Shown piece after piece: positions 8,593-16,383 of a DNA stretch of 25,142 nt. The stretch comes from Bacteroidales bacterium. Its GTDB lineage: Bacteria; Bacteroidota; Bacteroidia; Bacteroidales; JALTDM01. Each line of letters begins with the position of its first letter. The stretch's first letter is position 1. The translations under genes and the position numbers were made by a program. The stretch is from positions 1 through 25,142 of the forward strand of contig JALTEO010000173.1 in NCBI GenBank assembly GCA_027073875.1. The letters are read 5' to 3'. Below the pieces are notes generated by a model. The model searched no databases. It had not been told where the DNA came from and was given only the letters and a program-made list of their open reading frames with translations.

Positions 8593-10092
8593 ATGAATGA
8601 CGAAAAAAAAACTATCTTTTTCTTTCTTTTTTCTTTCTGGATAGGCATTGGGTTTTCCCAAAATGAACTCCCACTGAATAATACAATACTTTCATTTTCA
8701 GAATCTAAAATGATAGCAGACACCAATTTCCATTTTTCGGTAAAACCATTTAATGCCAAAGACATTTCACAAGACACCACTTATGTGGACTCTTGTAATT
8801 CAGACTCATCGTTTCATTTATCTATTAGCCCGATATTAACTGTTTTTCCTATTGTTGCTAAAAATAATAAACCGTTTTTTTTTAGTATTTACGGACTCTT
8901 TTTAAATGGAAATCTCAAAAAAAAATTAACCGTTAACCTGAATTTATATGGTGGTTATTTTTCGTTATCGGATAATTTATTTAATTTGCAGGATTCTCTT
9001 TCGGTATTGCCGCATTTTACAAATCATTATCGTATAAAAAATCAATCTGCCCGTTTTTTTGATTTTACAGGGTCGTTAAATTATTCTCCAAGTCATATAT
9101 TTTCTTTCTCCGTAGGTAAAGGCAAACAATTTTGGGGTGCCGGCTACCGGTCTTTATTTTTGTCGGACAACACCAATCCATATCCTTATCTGAAAGCTAA
9201 TGTCTCGGTTTGGAAAATAAAATATGTGTGGTTAGTTAGTTTTTTACAGGACAGAATCTATTACGATACAACGGGTACCGGATGGCAACCTAAATATACG
9301 GCATCGCATCTTTTGAGTTGGAATCTGACAAAATGGTTTAACTTAAATTTATTTGAAACCGTTGTTTGGCGGGGACGCGACTCCCTTGGTGTTCGTAATC
9401 TGGATGTAAACTACCTGAATCCAATCATTTTTTATCGTCCCGTGGAATTTTCGTTGGGCTCTCCCGATAATGTGATTATGGGTGGCGGATGGAACCTGAA
9501 AATCTTGAAAAAAGTGCTTGTTTACAATCAGTTTATTTTTGACGAGTTTAAGTTGGCAGAAATAAAATCAGGCAATAACTGGTGGGGCAATAAATACGGT
9601 TATCAAATAGGCACAAAAGTTTATTTAAAACACCTGATACTGCAAACAGAATACAATTGGGTGCGTCCGTTTACTTACTCTCATGGTTCGGCACTGGAAG
9701 CTTACGGTGCATGGCAGCAGCCCTTGGCACATCCGCTTGGAGCTAATTTTAACGAATGGCTGATGATTGTCCGGTACCAAAAAGGCAAACATTCGTTGCG
9801 GTTGTTCTTGTCTGAGTCTCAGCGGGGACTTTCGACAACATTTAATACCGGCGGCAACATTTTCAGACCGTATGATGACAACCGGAATGAATATGGCAAT
9901 ACAATGCTACAAGGAGATATCTCAAAGGCAGATATTTTAAATTTCTCGTATGGATATAGTATTCTTGGCAATTTTACCCGATTATTAGCGGGTATCCAAC
10001 TCACACGCATCAATGCACAGACAACACCGTTTTTCTTTATTGGCATCAAAACCAATTTTATGAACTACTACCTTGAAGATTATTTGAGGTAA
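8593..10092 (+). CDS. Wzi/RemB-like outer-membrane beta-barrel protein
   Basis: A 499-residue protein with a signal peptide (hydrophobic core at about 8-20, ending GFSQ). The body is rich in alternating aromatic beta-strands. Two stretches resemble the capsule-assembly Wzi / gliding-associated RemB group of Bacteroidota: FSVGKGKQFWGAGYRSLFLS (about 172-191) followed by YPYLK, and YLNPIIFYRPVEFSLGSPDN (about 274-293). In that group the barrel is thought to act in surface polysaccharide attachment or gliding, but this is inferred from weak recall of family motifs. No capsule or gliding genes are adjacent. The ATG at 8593 has almost no leader. A second ATG four bases on is out of frame. Divergent from the ChaN-like gene. 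Confidence 0.7.
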   Translation: MNDEKKTIFFFLFSFWIGIGFSQNELPLNNTILSFSESKMIADTNFHFSVKPFNAKDISQDTTYVDSCNSDSSFHLSISPILTVFPIVAKNNKPFFFSIYGLFLNGNLKKKLTVNLNLYGGYFSLSDNLFNLQDSLSVLPHFTNHYRIKNQSARFFDFTGSLNYSPSHIFSFSVGKGKQFWGAGYRSLFLSDNTNPYPYLKANVSVWKIKYVWLVSFLQDRIYYDTTGTGWQPKYTASHLLSWNLTKWFNLNLFETVVWRGRDSLGVRNLDVNYLNPIIFYRPVEFSLGSPDNVIMGGGWNLKILKKVLVYNQFIFDEFKLAEIKSGNNWWGNKYGYQIGTKVYLKHLILQTEYNWVRPFTYSHGSALEAYGAWQQPLAHPLGANFNEWLMIVRYQKGKHSLRLFLSESQRGLSTTFNTGGNIFRPYDDNRNEYGNTMLQGDISKADILNFSYGYSILGNFTRLLAGIQLTRINAQTTPFFFIGIKTNFMNYYLEDYLR

Positions 10093-10448
10093 ATATCAAC
10101 AGATACCTTAAGGTAAAATTAAAATATTTTATTGTTTTCGTGATTTCCGTTTTGTATTCCTTTATTCATCGCACATTCATACAATTCATTACATTCTTGT
10201 ATGAGTAAAGTGGGTTAATACCGATTGCATATTCAATATCGTCAATCATAATGACGAAAAAAGAAGATTAGCAGACTTTACAAAATATGTTAAAAAAATA
10301 ATAGACATATTATATTAAGCATCAGTAGATTGTCTTGTTCTTAAAAAAGATTTAAAATTTCCAAGCAACCTTTTTGACCTTTGTGTGTTATTGTATAAAA
10401 TGAAACTAGCACCATAGTTCAGTTTTTTCCTTGTGATAGGGGGAGCAT
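10093..10448. other. Gene-free gap between convergent genes
   Basis: It contains no convincing gene. Directly after the Wzi-like stop comes the perfect 12-bp palindrome TACCTTAAGGTA (10104-10115). Next is copy A of a diverged ~200-bp sequence shared with the gap upstream of the 17439 gene. A five-codon ATG frame (MKLAP) at 10400 is not credible as a gene. The gap ends in a GC-rich hairpin at 10439-10459. Confidence 0.6.
10141..10360. repeat. Diverged intergenic repeat, copy A
   Basis: It aligns by eye with 17223-17375. Shared blocks include TGATTTCC, ATACAATT, TACATTCTTG, then AATAGACA and TCTTGTT followed by AAAAAAG. The best-preserved block on the minus strand of copy A reads LLIQECNELYECAMNK, and in copy B LFMQECSKLYKYVIK. 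This hints at a decayed gene tail, but no intact frame remains. A plus-strand reading is also open, so the coding strand is unresolved. Confidence 0.4.
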
Positions 10449-10470
10449 TTAGCTCCCTCTTTCATTTTTT
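10439..10470 (+). terminator. Probable intrinsic terminator, plus strand
   Basis: The stem GGGGGAGC / GCTCCCTC has a 5-base loop (ATTTA). The stop codon of queG lies in that loop. On the plus strand a T-rich tract (TTTCATTTTTT) follows. On the minus strand no T-tract follows. It would stop plus-strand transcripts before they run antisense into queG. Confidence 0.55.
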
Positions 10471-11384
10471 ATCCATTTTAAGTTTCGTTGCATTCGTTTA
10501 AACCCTGTTCGTAGAAGTGGTGAGTCCGAAAAAAGATTTTTAAATTCCGGCTCATTTAATTTTACCCATTCAGAAATACCGGCAGACAGCAAGAATTGTT
10601 TTGGCGAAAATTCAGCGATAGTTGTCGGTTCCGGTTTTTGATTCCACGGACAAACATCTTGACAAATGTCGCATCCATATACCCACGGTTGCGTTTTAAG
10701 TTTATCCGGCTTTTCGTATGATTTTTTTTCAATGGTCAAATAGGAAATACATTTGGTTGCATCTAAAAAATCCGGTTGCAGGGCTCCTGTCGGACAGGCA
10801 TCAATGCAGCGGGTACAGCTTCCGCAGTGATTCGGTTCCACAGTGGGATTTTCAGATACTTCCAAATCACTCAATATTTCACCAATAAATACAAAAGAGC
10901 CATATTTCTTGTTAATCAACAGCGTATTTTTCCCTTTCCATCCCAGACCGGCATCTACGGCTAATCGTGTTTCGTATATGGGAGCTGAATCTACAAAACA
11001 TCTACCCGAAATCGGCGAAATCTCATCATTGATAAATTGCTGCAAACCACATAATTTTTCTTTTACAACTGTATGATAATCTTTCCCCATTGCATATTTG
11101 CTGACTTTTGGAATTTTTCCCGCTTCCGTTTTTTCTTTGGGGTAATAATTCATCAATACAACAATTGCCGACCTGAAACTTTCGCCTAATAATGAAGGAT
11201 TAAAGCGTTTTTCTGCATTCCGTTCCAAAAAAGTCATTTCGCCGTGAAATCCACTTTGTAACCACTTATCAAACCGTGTTTTTTCTTTATCAAATTTCCG
11301 GAGTGATGTAAATCCACAGGCAACAAACCCTAACCGGTATGCTTCTTTTTGAATTTTCTCTATCTGTTTAGCAGAAAGAATCAA
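10449..11384 (-). CDS. queG: Epoxyqueuosine reductase QueG
   Basis: 311 residues. QueG is the cobalamin-dependent iron-sulfur enzyme that reduces epoxyqueuosine to queuosine in tRNA, the last step of Q biosynthesis. Visible features are the VDSAPIYE segment with the catalytic Asp132, the first cluster C187-x2-C190-x2-C193-x3-C197P, and the second-cluster cysteines C238-x2-C241-x3-C245P, with C212 also available. The only suitable start is TTG at 11384, which overlaps the meaB stop as TTGA. Translation therefore probably restarts after meaB termination. The length is close to that of the catalytic core. The C-terminal HEAT-like extension of some QueG proteins is absent or short. Pairing with meaB links two B12-related functions. 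Confidence 0.95.
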   Translation of the reverse strand: MILSAKQIEKIQKEAYRLGFVACGFTSLRKFDKEKTRFDKWLQSGFHGEMTFLERNAEKRFNPSLLGESFRSAIVVLMNYYPKEKTEAGKIPKVSKYAMGKDYHTVVKEKLCGLQQFINDEISPISGRCFVDSAPIYETRLAVDAGLGWKGKNTLLINKKYGSFVFIGEILSDLEVSENPTVEPNHCGSCTRCIDACPTGALQPDFLDATKCISYLTIEKKSYEKPDKLKTQPWVYGCDICQDVCPWNQKPEPTTIAEFSPKQFLLSAGISEWVKLNEPEFKNLFSDSPLLRTGFKRMQRNLKWIKNERGS

Positions 11385-12433
11385 GATTTACCTGTTTTAT
11401 ACAAATCCAATAGTTGTTGTGCTGCAGCAAAAGGTGACAGCGTTTCGTTAATAACCGCTTGTTCCAATTTCTTAAATTCTGTTCGAATTTTTTCCGATGA
11501 AAGAAAATCTTTTTTCAGACTGTCCCAAATCGTTTCATCTAACCAATATTTAGCTTGCTGTTTGCGGTTTTTTTTGAAAAATCCCGAGGCAAATGTTTGT
11601 GTCTTGTATTTTTCCATTTGTTGGAAAATATCATCAATGCCTTTTCCCGTAACGGCGGAGCAAGTCAGTACCGGTGGTTGCCATCCCGAATCTTTTAGCG
11701 GAAAAAGATGTAAGGCATTTTGATATTCTTGCCGTGCCAATTTTGCCATCGGAATATTTTCGCCGTCTGCTTTATTAATGGCAATCAGGTCAGCCATTTC
11801 AATGATGCCGCGTTTGATGCCTTGTAATTCGTCACCGGCTCCGGCAAGCATCAGCAAGAGGAAAAAATCTACCATTGACCGGACAACTGTTTCCGACTGT
11901 CCGACACCTACTGTCTCTATTAATATATAATCATATCCTGCCGCTTCGCAAATGATAATGGTTTCCCGTGTTTTGCGAGCTACACCACCAAGTGATCCCG
12001 CTGACGGAGAAGGTCGGATAAAAGCATTTTTTTCTGCCGATAGCTGTTCCATACGGGTCTTATCGCCGAGAATACTGCCTTTATTGCGTGTGCTGCTTGG
12101 GTCAATTGCCAAAACAGCAACTTTGTGATTTTGTTGCAACAACAATAGTCCTAATTGTTCAATAAAAGTGCTTTTGCCAACACCCGGCACACCCGTAATT
12201 CCTAAACGGAACGATTTTCCGGAATACGGTAAACATTTTTCTATCAGCCGGTTAGCGTCTTCAGTGTGTTTGGACTGTGTACTTTCGATTAAGGTTATTG
12301 CTCTTCCTAATGCGGAACGATTTCCTGCTCTGATTTCTAAAAAAAGCTTATCTGCTGATAACGAATTGGTTGTTTTATTTCTTTGTGTAAAATTGATATT
12401 TGTAGGAGATATGACACCTTTTTTTACACTCAA
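11381..12433 (-). CDS. meaB: Methylmalonyl-CoA mutase-associated GTPase MeaB (ArgK family)
   Basis: 350 residues. MeaB is the G-protein chaperone that protects and reloads adenosylcobalamin-dependent methylmalonyl-CoA mutase. Motifs seen are Walker A GVPGVGKST (81-89), DPSS (111-114), ETVGVGQSE (173-181), and the guanine-specificity motif NKAD (220-223). The N-terminal helical arm and C-terminal dimerisation arm are of normal length. No in-frame ATG exists near the start. TTG at 12433 gives MSVKKGVISP, which fits the usual N-terminus of Bacteroidota MeaB proteins. The mutase genes are not in the window. It overlaps queG by four bases and is divergent from tamL. Confidence 0.95.
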   Translation of the reverse strand: MSVKKGVISPTNINFTQRNKTTNSLSADKLFLEIRAGNRSALGRAITLIESTQSKHTEDANRLIEKCLPYSGKSFRLGITGVPGVGKSTFIEQLGLLLLQQNHKVAVLAIDPSSTRNKGSILGDKTRMEQLSAEKNAFIRPSPSAGSLGGVARKTRETIIICEAAGYDYILIETVGVGQSETVVRSMVDFFLLLMLAGAGDELQGIKRGIIEMADLIAINKADGENIPMAKLARQEYQNALHLFPLKDSGWQPPVLTCSAVTGKGIDDIFQQMEKYKTQTFASGFFKKNRKQQAKYWLDETIWDSLKKDFLSSEKIRTEFKKLEQAVINETLSPFAAAQQLLDLYKTGKS

Positions 12434-12512
12434 TGCCGATTTATTTTCTTGTTTTTTTTCAACTTGTTTTTATCTTTTTCAAAAAACTAAAATCCGTTTC
12501 TTTACAAAATAG

Positions 12513-12520
12513 TATTTTTG
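12513..12520 (+). promoter_or_regulatory. -7 promoter element for tamL
   Basis: TATTTTTG on the plus strand, exact TAnnTTTG, 36 bp before the TTG start of tamL. It sits only 12 bp from the oppositely oriented element at 12533-12540. Confidence 0.5.
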
Positions 12521-12532
12521 ATTTTTTCAAAA

Positions 12533-12540
12533 CAAAAGTA
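12533..12540 (-). promoter_or_regulatory. -7 promoter element for meaB-queG
   Basis: TACTTTTG on the minus strand, exact TAnnTTTG. The implied leader to the TTG at 12433 is about 95 nt, the longest in the window. The start sites predicted from this element and from 12513-12520 would fall within a few bases of each other on opposite strands. Confidence 0.45.
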
Positions 12541-12556
12541 AAAAACTTTTCCCATT

Positions 12557-14899
12557 TTGGTAATTTACAGAAAAATAAATTGGATTTTATTGGCACTTTT
12601 GCCTGTTGCTGTAATATTATCAAGTTGTAATATAACCCGTTTAGTTCCGGAAGAAGAATATTTACTGCAAAAAAATCAATTAAAAATAATTGGTAAAAGC
12701 GATATCAAGACCGATGACATTGAACCTTATCTGCAACAGCATCCCAATACCAAAACTGCTGTAATTTTCCCGTTTCATCTTATAATTTACAATCTCTCAC
12801 ACAGTGGCAAAAAAACAAAATTCAAAAAATTGTTAGGGATATACAAGATGGGCGATATAATAGGTGAAGAACCTGTTATTTTCTCAAAGAAAAAGACAAA
12901 AAAAACGGCAAAAGAGATAAAAACCTTTCTGAATAATAAGGGTTATTTTAATTCTGTTGTTGATTATATGATAAGTCCTCATAAAAAAACGGTAAAAGTT
13001 AATTATCAGATTCACTTGAATCGCCCCTATATTTTTTCGGAACTGTCGTATCAGATTGAGGATAGTTTGATGCGTAAAATTATAATTACAGATAGCTCAA
13101 ACTCTTTGGTTCAGAAAGGAAAACAATATGATGTTGATTTGCTGGATAAAGAACGAGACCGCATTGTTACTCTTTTGAGAAATAACGGCTATTACTATTT
13201 TAATAAAGATTTCATATCATTTATAGCAGACAGCAGTAATTATCAAATTAAACTGAAATTATTTGTTGGTACTCGTGATAAAAAAAATGAGGCATTATTC
13301 AATAAAGTAAAGCAACGGTATCGTGTAAATAAGATTTATTATTATATGGATTTCAATCCGAAACAAGTACTTAATAATCCGGCAAGTTATTATCAAAATT
13401 TTGATACTACCTCATTCCGGAAGAATATTTATTTTTTGTTTCACAAGGATTGGTTTATTTCACCAAAGGTACTACAAGAAGGCAACTACCAATCGCCTGA
13501 CAGCTTGTATAATTTTAGTTTGGTTGCTTCCACTTACGATTATTTATGGAAATTGGGAACTTACCGGTTAATTAATATTCGTTTTGAGGAAGATACAACT
13601 CGTAAACAATTTCTGAATTGTTTTGTGGAACTGACACCAATGAAAAAATATTCGGTTTCTACCGAATTGGAAAGTACCAATACCTCCGGCAACTTAGGTG
13701 TTTCGGCAAGTTTGAATGCTGTGGATAGAAGTTTACTGTATGGAGCAGAGATTTTCAATATTAATATGCACGGTGGCATTCAACGGCAAACAGTTTTCAA
13801 AACAGCGGGGACAGATAAAAACATTATTGAATATTTGCCATTTAACACAATAGAAGCCGGTTTGAATATGGGGTTAAAGATTCCAAAACTTTGGCTTCCA
13901 TTAAATGCCAAGAAATTTATTCGTAAACATCACCCGCATACAATAATTAAAGCTAGTGACAATTACCAAAAGCGACCGGAATACGAAAATCAGATTATTG
14001 TCGGGAGTTTCGGTTATCAATGGCAGGCAGGAAAACATATCTTAAATATTTTTAACCCAATGGAAATCAATTCCGTTTATGTTCGTAATATTGATGATGC
14101 GTTTAGTGAAAAAATTGACGGGACTTATTTACAAAATAGTTTCTCGAACCATATGATAACAGCTACCAATTACACTTTCTTGTATAACACACAAAATATC
14201 AACAAAATAGAAAATGCTTATTTTTTACAGATAAAATTGGAAAGCTCCGGTAATATTCTTTACAATATTGAAAAATTTGCTGATGCACCACAAACAGGCG
14301 GACATTATACATTGTTTAATTTGCCGTATTCTAATTATCTGAAAACAGACTTGGATTTTCGTTTTTATAACGAATTAAATAAAAAAAATTCATTGGTTTA
14401 TCGCTTCTTTGGAGGGATAGCGGTGCCTTATGGCAACTTGAATGTTATTCCTTTCGAAAAACGATATTATGGCGGTGGTGCTAATGGTATTCGTGCGTGG
14501 CAAATCAGGTCGTTGGGTCCCGGCTCGTATTATGATTCCACAATGAACTACCCCAACCAGTCGGGCGATATGCAGTTAGAAGTAAATGCGGAATACCGTT
14601 TTCATTTATTTTGGATGCTGAATGGTGCTTTCTTTCTAGATGCCGGGAATATTTGGTCGGTTTCCAAAGATGATGACCGTGAAGGTTCTAAATTTTATAT
14701 TAACGAATTTTACAAACAAATAGCATTGGGGACAGGGTTTGGGTTACGATTTGATTTTACTGTATTTGTTTTCCGTTTAGATTTAGGACTTAAATTACAC
14801 GACCCCAAAGAACCTAAAGGACAACAATGGATACCGGGAAGCAGGAAATTTACAGGCAATGATTTTACCTTGAATCTTGGAATCGGATATCCGTTCTAA
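12557..14899 (+). CDS. tamL: TamL-type lipoprotein, POTRA/D15 outer-membrane translocation factor
   Basis: 780 residues. The N-terminus carries a lipoprotein signal with lipobox ILSSC (Cys24), then about 400 residues of POTRA-like alpha/beta segments, then a C-terminal D15 (Omp85 superfamily) barrel ending NLGIGYPF with terminal Phe. The Omp85 signature region is GGGANGIRAWQIRSLGPG (about 639-656), where the usual VRGF loop reads IRAW, as is common in TamL proteins. In Bacteroidota, TamL replaces TamA as the outer-membrane partner of TamB. No tamB lies next to it here. TTG at 12557 is the only start that yields the full signal peptide. Divergent from meaB. Confidence 0.85.
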   Translation: MVIYRKINWILLALLPVAVILSSCNITRLVPEEEYLLQKNQLKIIGKSDIKTDDIEPYLQQHPNTKTAVIFPFHLIIYNLSHSGKKTKFKKLLGIYKMGDIIGEEPVIFSKKKTKKTAKEIKTFLNNKGYFNSVVDYMISPHKKTVKVNYQIHLNRPYIFSELSYQIEDSLMRKIIITDSSNSLVQKGKQYDVDLLDKERDRIVTLLRNNGYYYFNKDFISFIADSSNYQIKLKLFVGTRDKKNEALFNKVKQRYRVNKIYYYMDFNPKQVLNNPASYYQNFDTTSFRKNIYFLFHKDWFISPKVLQEGNYQSPDSLYNFSLVASTYDYLWKLGTYRLINIRFEEDTTRKQFLNCFVELTPMKKYSVSTELESTNTSGNLGVSASLNAVDRSLLYGAEIFNINMHGGIQRQTVFKTAGTDKNIIEYLPFNTIEAGLNMGLKIPKLWLPLNAKKFIRKHHPHTIIKASDNYQKRPEYENQIIVGSFGYQWQAGKHILNIFNPMEINSVYVRNIDDAFSEKIDGTYLQNSFSNHMITATNYTFLYNTQNINKIENAYFLQIKLESSGNILYNIEKFADAPQTGGHYTLFNLPYSNYLKTDLDFRFYNELNKKNSLVYRFFGGIAVPYGNLNVIPFEKRYYGGGANGIRAWQIRSLGPGSYYDSTMNYPNQSGDMQLEVNAEYRFHLFWMLNGAFFLDAGNIWSVSKDDDREGSKFYINEFYKQIALGTGFGLRFDFTVFVFRLDLGLKLHDPKEPKGQQWIPGSRKFTGNDFTLNLGIGYPF

Positions 14900-14928
14900 T
14901 TTTTTTAAGGTATTTACCGAAAAAAATA

Positions 14929-14936
14929 TAACTTTG
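14929..14936 (+). promoter_or_regulatory. -7 promoter element for the Nramp-like gene
   Basis: TAACTTTG, exact TAnnTTTG, 17 bp before the ATG at 14954. Transcription from here would give a leader of about 12 nt, independently of tamL. Confidence 0.5.
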
Positions 14937-14953
14937 CTAAAATTTTATCAGCA

Positions 14954-16198
14954 ATGAAATCAAAAAATCTTTTAAAGACCTTAGGTCCCGGGTTGTTGTG
15001 GGCAGGTGCTGCCGTTGGTGTGTCACATTTAGTGCAATCAACACGAGCGGGTGCCAACTACGGTTTTTATTTCGTCGGGTTTTTATTACTTGCTAATTTT
15101 CTGAAATATCCTTCGTTTGAATTTGGTCCCCGTTATGCCACAGCCACAGGTAAAAGCTTAATCAGCGGTTACAACAAACTGGGGAAATGGGCAATAATTC
15201 TGTATTGGATACTGACGGTTTCTACCATGTTTGCCATTCAGGCAGCGGTTACGGTGGTTACGGCAGGACTGGTCGGGAATATTTTTAATCTGCAAATGTC
15301 CATCAATGTTATTAGTGCCATTATTCTCGTAGTAACAATGGTGGTACTTATTATCGGCAAATATGCAATTTTGGACAAGCTGATAAAATTTATCATCATC
15401 ATTCTGTCGTTGACGCTTATTTTTGCGGTTATCAAAGGATTTTCCTTGGGATTTCATCCTAATTTGGAACAGGTGCAAAATTTTGATTTTACCAATGCGT
15501 TGGATATTGCTTTTTTGATTGCTTTTATCGGGTGGATGCCTGCTCCTCTTGATATTTCTATCTGGAGTTCATTTTGGTCGGTGGCAAAACAAAAAGACAC
15601 GGGCTACAAACCAAAAATGAAAGAAGCATTATTTGATTTTAATGTCGGCTACATCGGAACTATTATTTTGGCTTTGGGATTTTTGTCATTAGGTGCCTTG
15701 GTAATGTACGGTACGGGCGAAAAATTTTCACCCAAAGGGGTTGCTTTTGCCGGACAGCTGATAGATATGTTTACCAAAAATATCGGACAATGGGCATATT
15801 GGATAATTGCCATTGCGGCACTAACAACTATGTTTAGCACCACTACCACTTGTTTGGATGCGTATTCGCGGGTGCTTACACCAACAACCAATTTGATACT
15901 GAACAAAAAAGAAAGCAAAGAAGGGAAAATATCTGTTTTCTGGATGTCAATTGTGGTTATGGGGTCTTTGGTGCTTTTATTTTATTTCAGTACCAGCATG
16001 AAATTTATGGTTGATTTGGCAACGACTATTTCGTTTGTTACGGCACCGTTTTTTGCTATTCTCAACTATATTGTTGTTACCCATAAACATATGCCCCCTG
16101 CCGCCCGTCCAAAGCGTTGGCTTAGAATTTATGCATGGATAGGCATCATTTCACTGTCGGCATTTTCAATTTTTTATATTATTTGGCGGTTTTTATAG
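14954..16198 (+). CDS. Nramp-family metal-ion transporter with non-canonical binding motifs
   Basis: 414 residues with about 11 hydrophobic membrane segments in the Nramp (SLC11, LeuT-fold) arrangement, beginning KTLGPGLLWAGAAVGVSH. In canonical Nramp proteins, TM1 carries DPGN and TM6 carries MPH, and both bind Mn2+ or Fe2+. Here TM1 reads AVGVSHLVQSTRAG (20-33), with no DPGN, and TM6 reads MPAPLDIS (195-202), with the His replaced. This matches a divergent Nramp subgroup seen in Bacteroidota, whose substrate I cannot state. It is 54 bp downstream of tamL with its own -7 element. The C-terminal residues RPKRWLR suggest a short positive loop before the last helix. Confidence 0.85.
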   Translation: MKSKNLLKTLGPGLLWAGAAVGVSHLVQSTRAGANYGFYFVGFLLLANFLKYPSFEFGPRYATATGKSLISGYNKLGKWAIILYWILTVSTMFAIQAAVTVVTAGLVGNIFNLQMSINVISAIILVVTMVVLIIGKYAILDKLIKFIIIILSLTLIFAVIKGFSLGFHPNLEQVQNFDFTNALDIAFLIAFIGWMPAPLDISIWSSFWSVAKQKDTGYKPKMKEALFDFNVGYIGTIILALGFLSLGALVMYGTGEKFSPKGVAFAGQLIDMFTKNIGQWAYWIIAIAALTTMFSTTTTCLDAYSRVLTPTTNLILNKKESKEGKISVFWMSIVVMGSLVLLFYFSTSMKFMVDLATTISFVTAPFFAILNYIVVTHKHMPPAARPKRWLRIYAWIGIISLSAFSIFYIIWRFL

Positions 16199-16211
16199 TG
16201 TAGAACTCTCC

Positions 16212-16371
16212 GAAACCTTTGCAAGACTCAAAAAAAGCTGTCATTCTGAGCAGTGCGAAGAATCTAAGTATAACATTTTGAATAGTAATTGTTTATAGAT
16301 TCTTTACTGCTCCTTCACTTTGCTCAGGATAACATTTTTCAGAATGACAAAACCGGAAGTTTTGAAAAGGT
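16212..16371. repeat. MITE-like inverted-repeat element, copy 2, interrupted
   Basis: The left end GAAACCTTTGCAAGACTC and the right end (reverse complement GAGACCTTTTCAAAACTTCC, extending to 16374) form imperfect inverted repeats and match copy 1 at 6867-6937. This copy is about 90 bp longer because a second inverted repeat (16239-16349) sits inside it. It lies between the convergent Nramp-like gene and pyrH. Confidence 0.55.
16239..16349. repeat. Nested inverted repeat with perfect 11-bp ends
   Basis: TGTCATTCTGA at 16239-16249 and TCAGAATGACA at 16339-16349 are perfect inverted repeats. Inner arms AGAATCT (16259-16265) and AGATTCT (16297-16303), and the GAGCAGTGCGAAG / CTTCACTTTGCTC stretches, extend the foldback. 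This resembles a hairpin repeat that is widespread between genes in Bacteroidota genomes. Confidence 0.65.
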
Positions 16372-16383
16372 CTCTTTCCATTA

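Noticed and set aside
8506..8661. N-terminal extension of the ChaN-like protein to 8661
   Set aside because: It would run through both divergent promoters and into the Wzi-like gene. The ATG at 8505 gives a proper signal peptide.
10104..10115. Perfect palindrome TACCTTAAGGTA after the Wzi-like gene as a terminator or operator
   Set aside because: It has no loop and no T-tract, and a single 12-bp palindrome gives no evidence of a binding site.
10400..10417. Tiny frame MKLAP between the -7-like GACCTTTG and the 10439 hairpin, as a leader peptide
   Set aside because: The promoter match is imperfect and the plus-strand gene it would lead is absent: the next gene is on the minus strand.
15158..15478. 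Antisense frame of 106 codons inside the Nramp-like gene
   Set aside because: Its low-complexity, Asn/His-rich composition is typical of the complement of a membrane protein gene.
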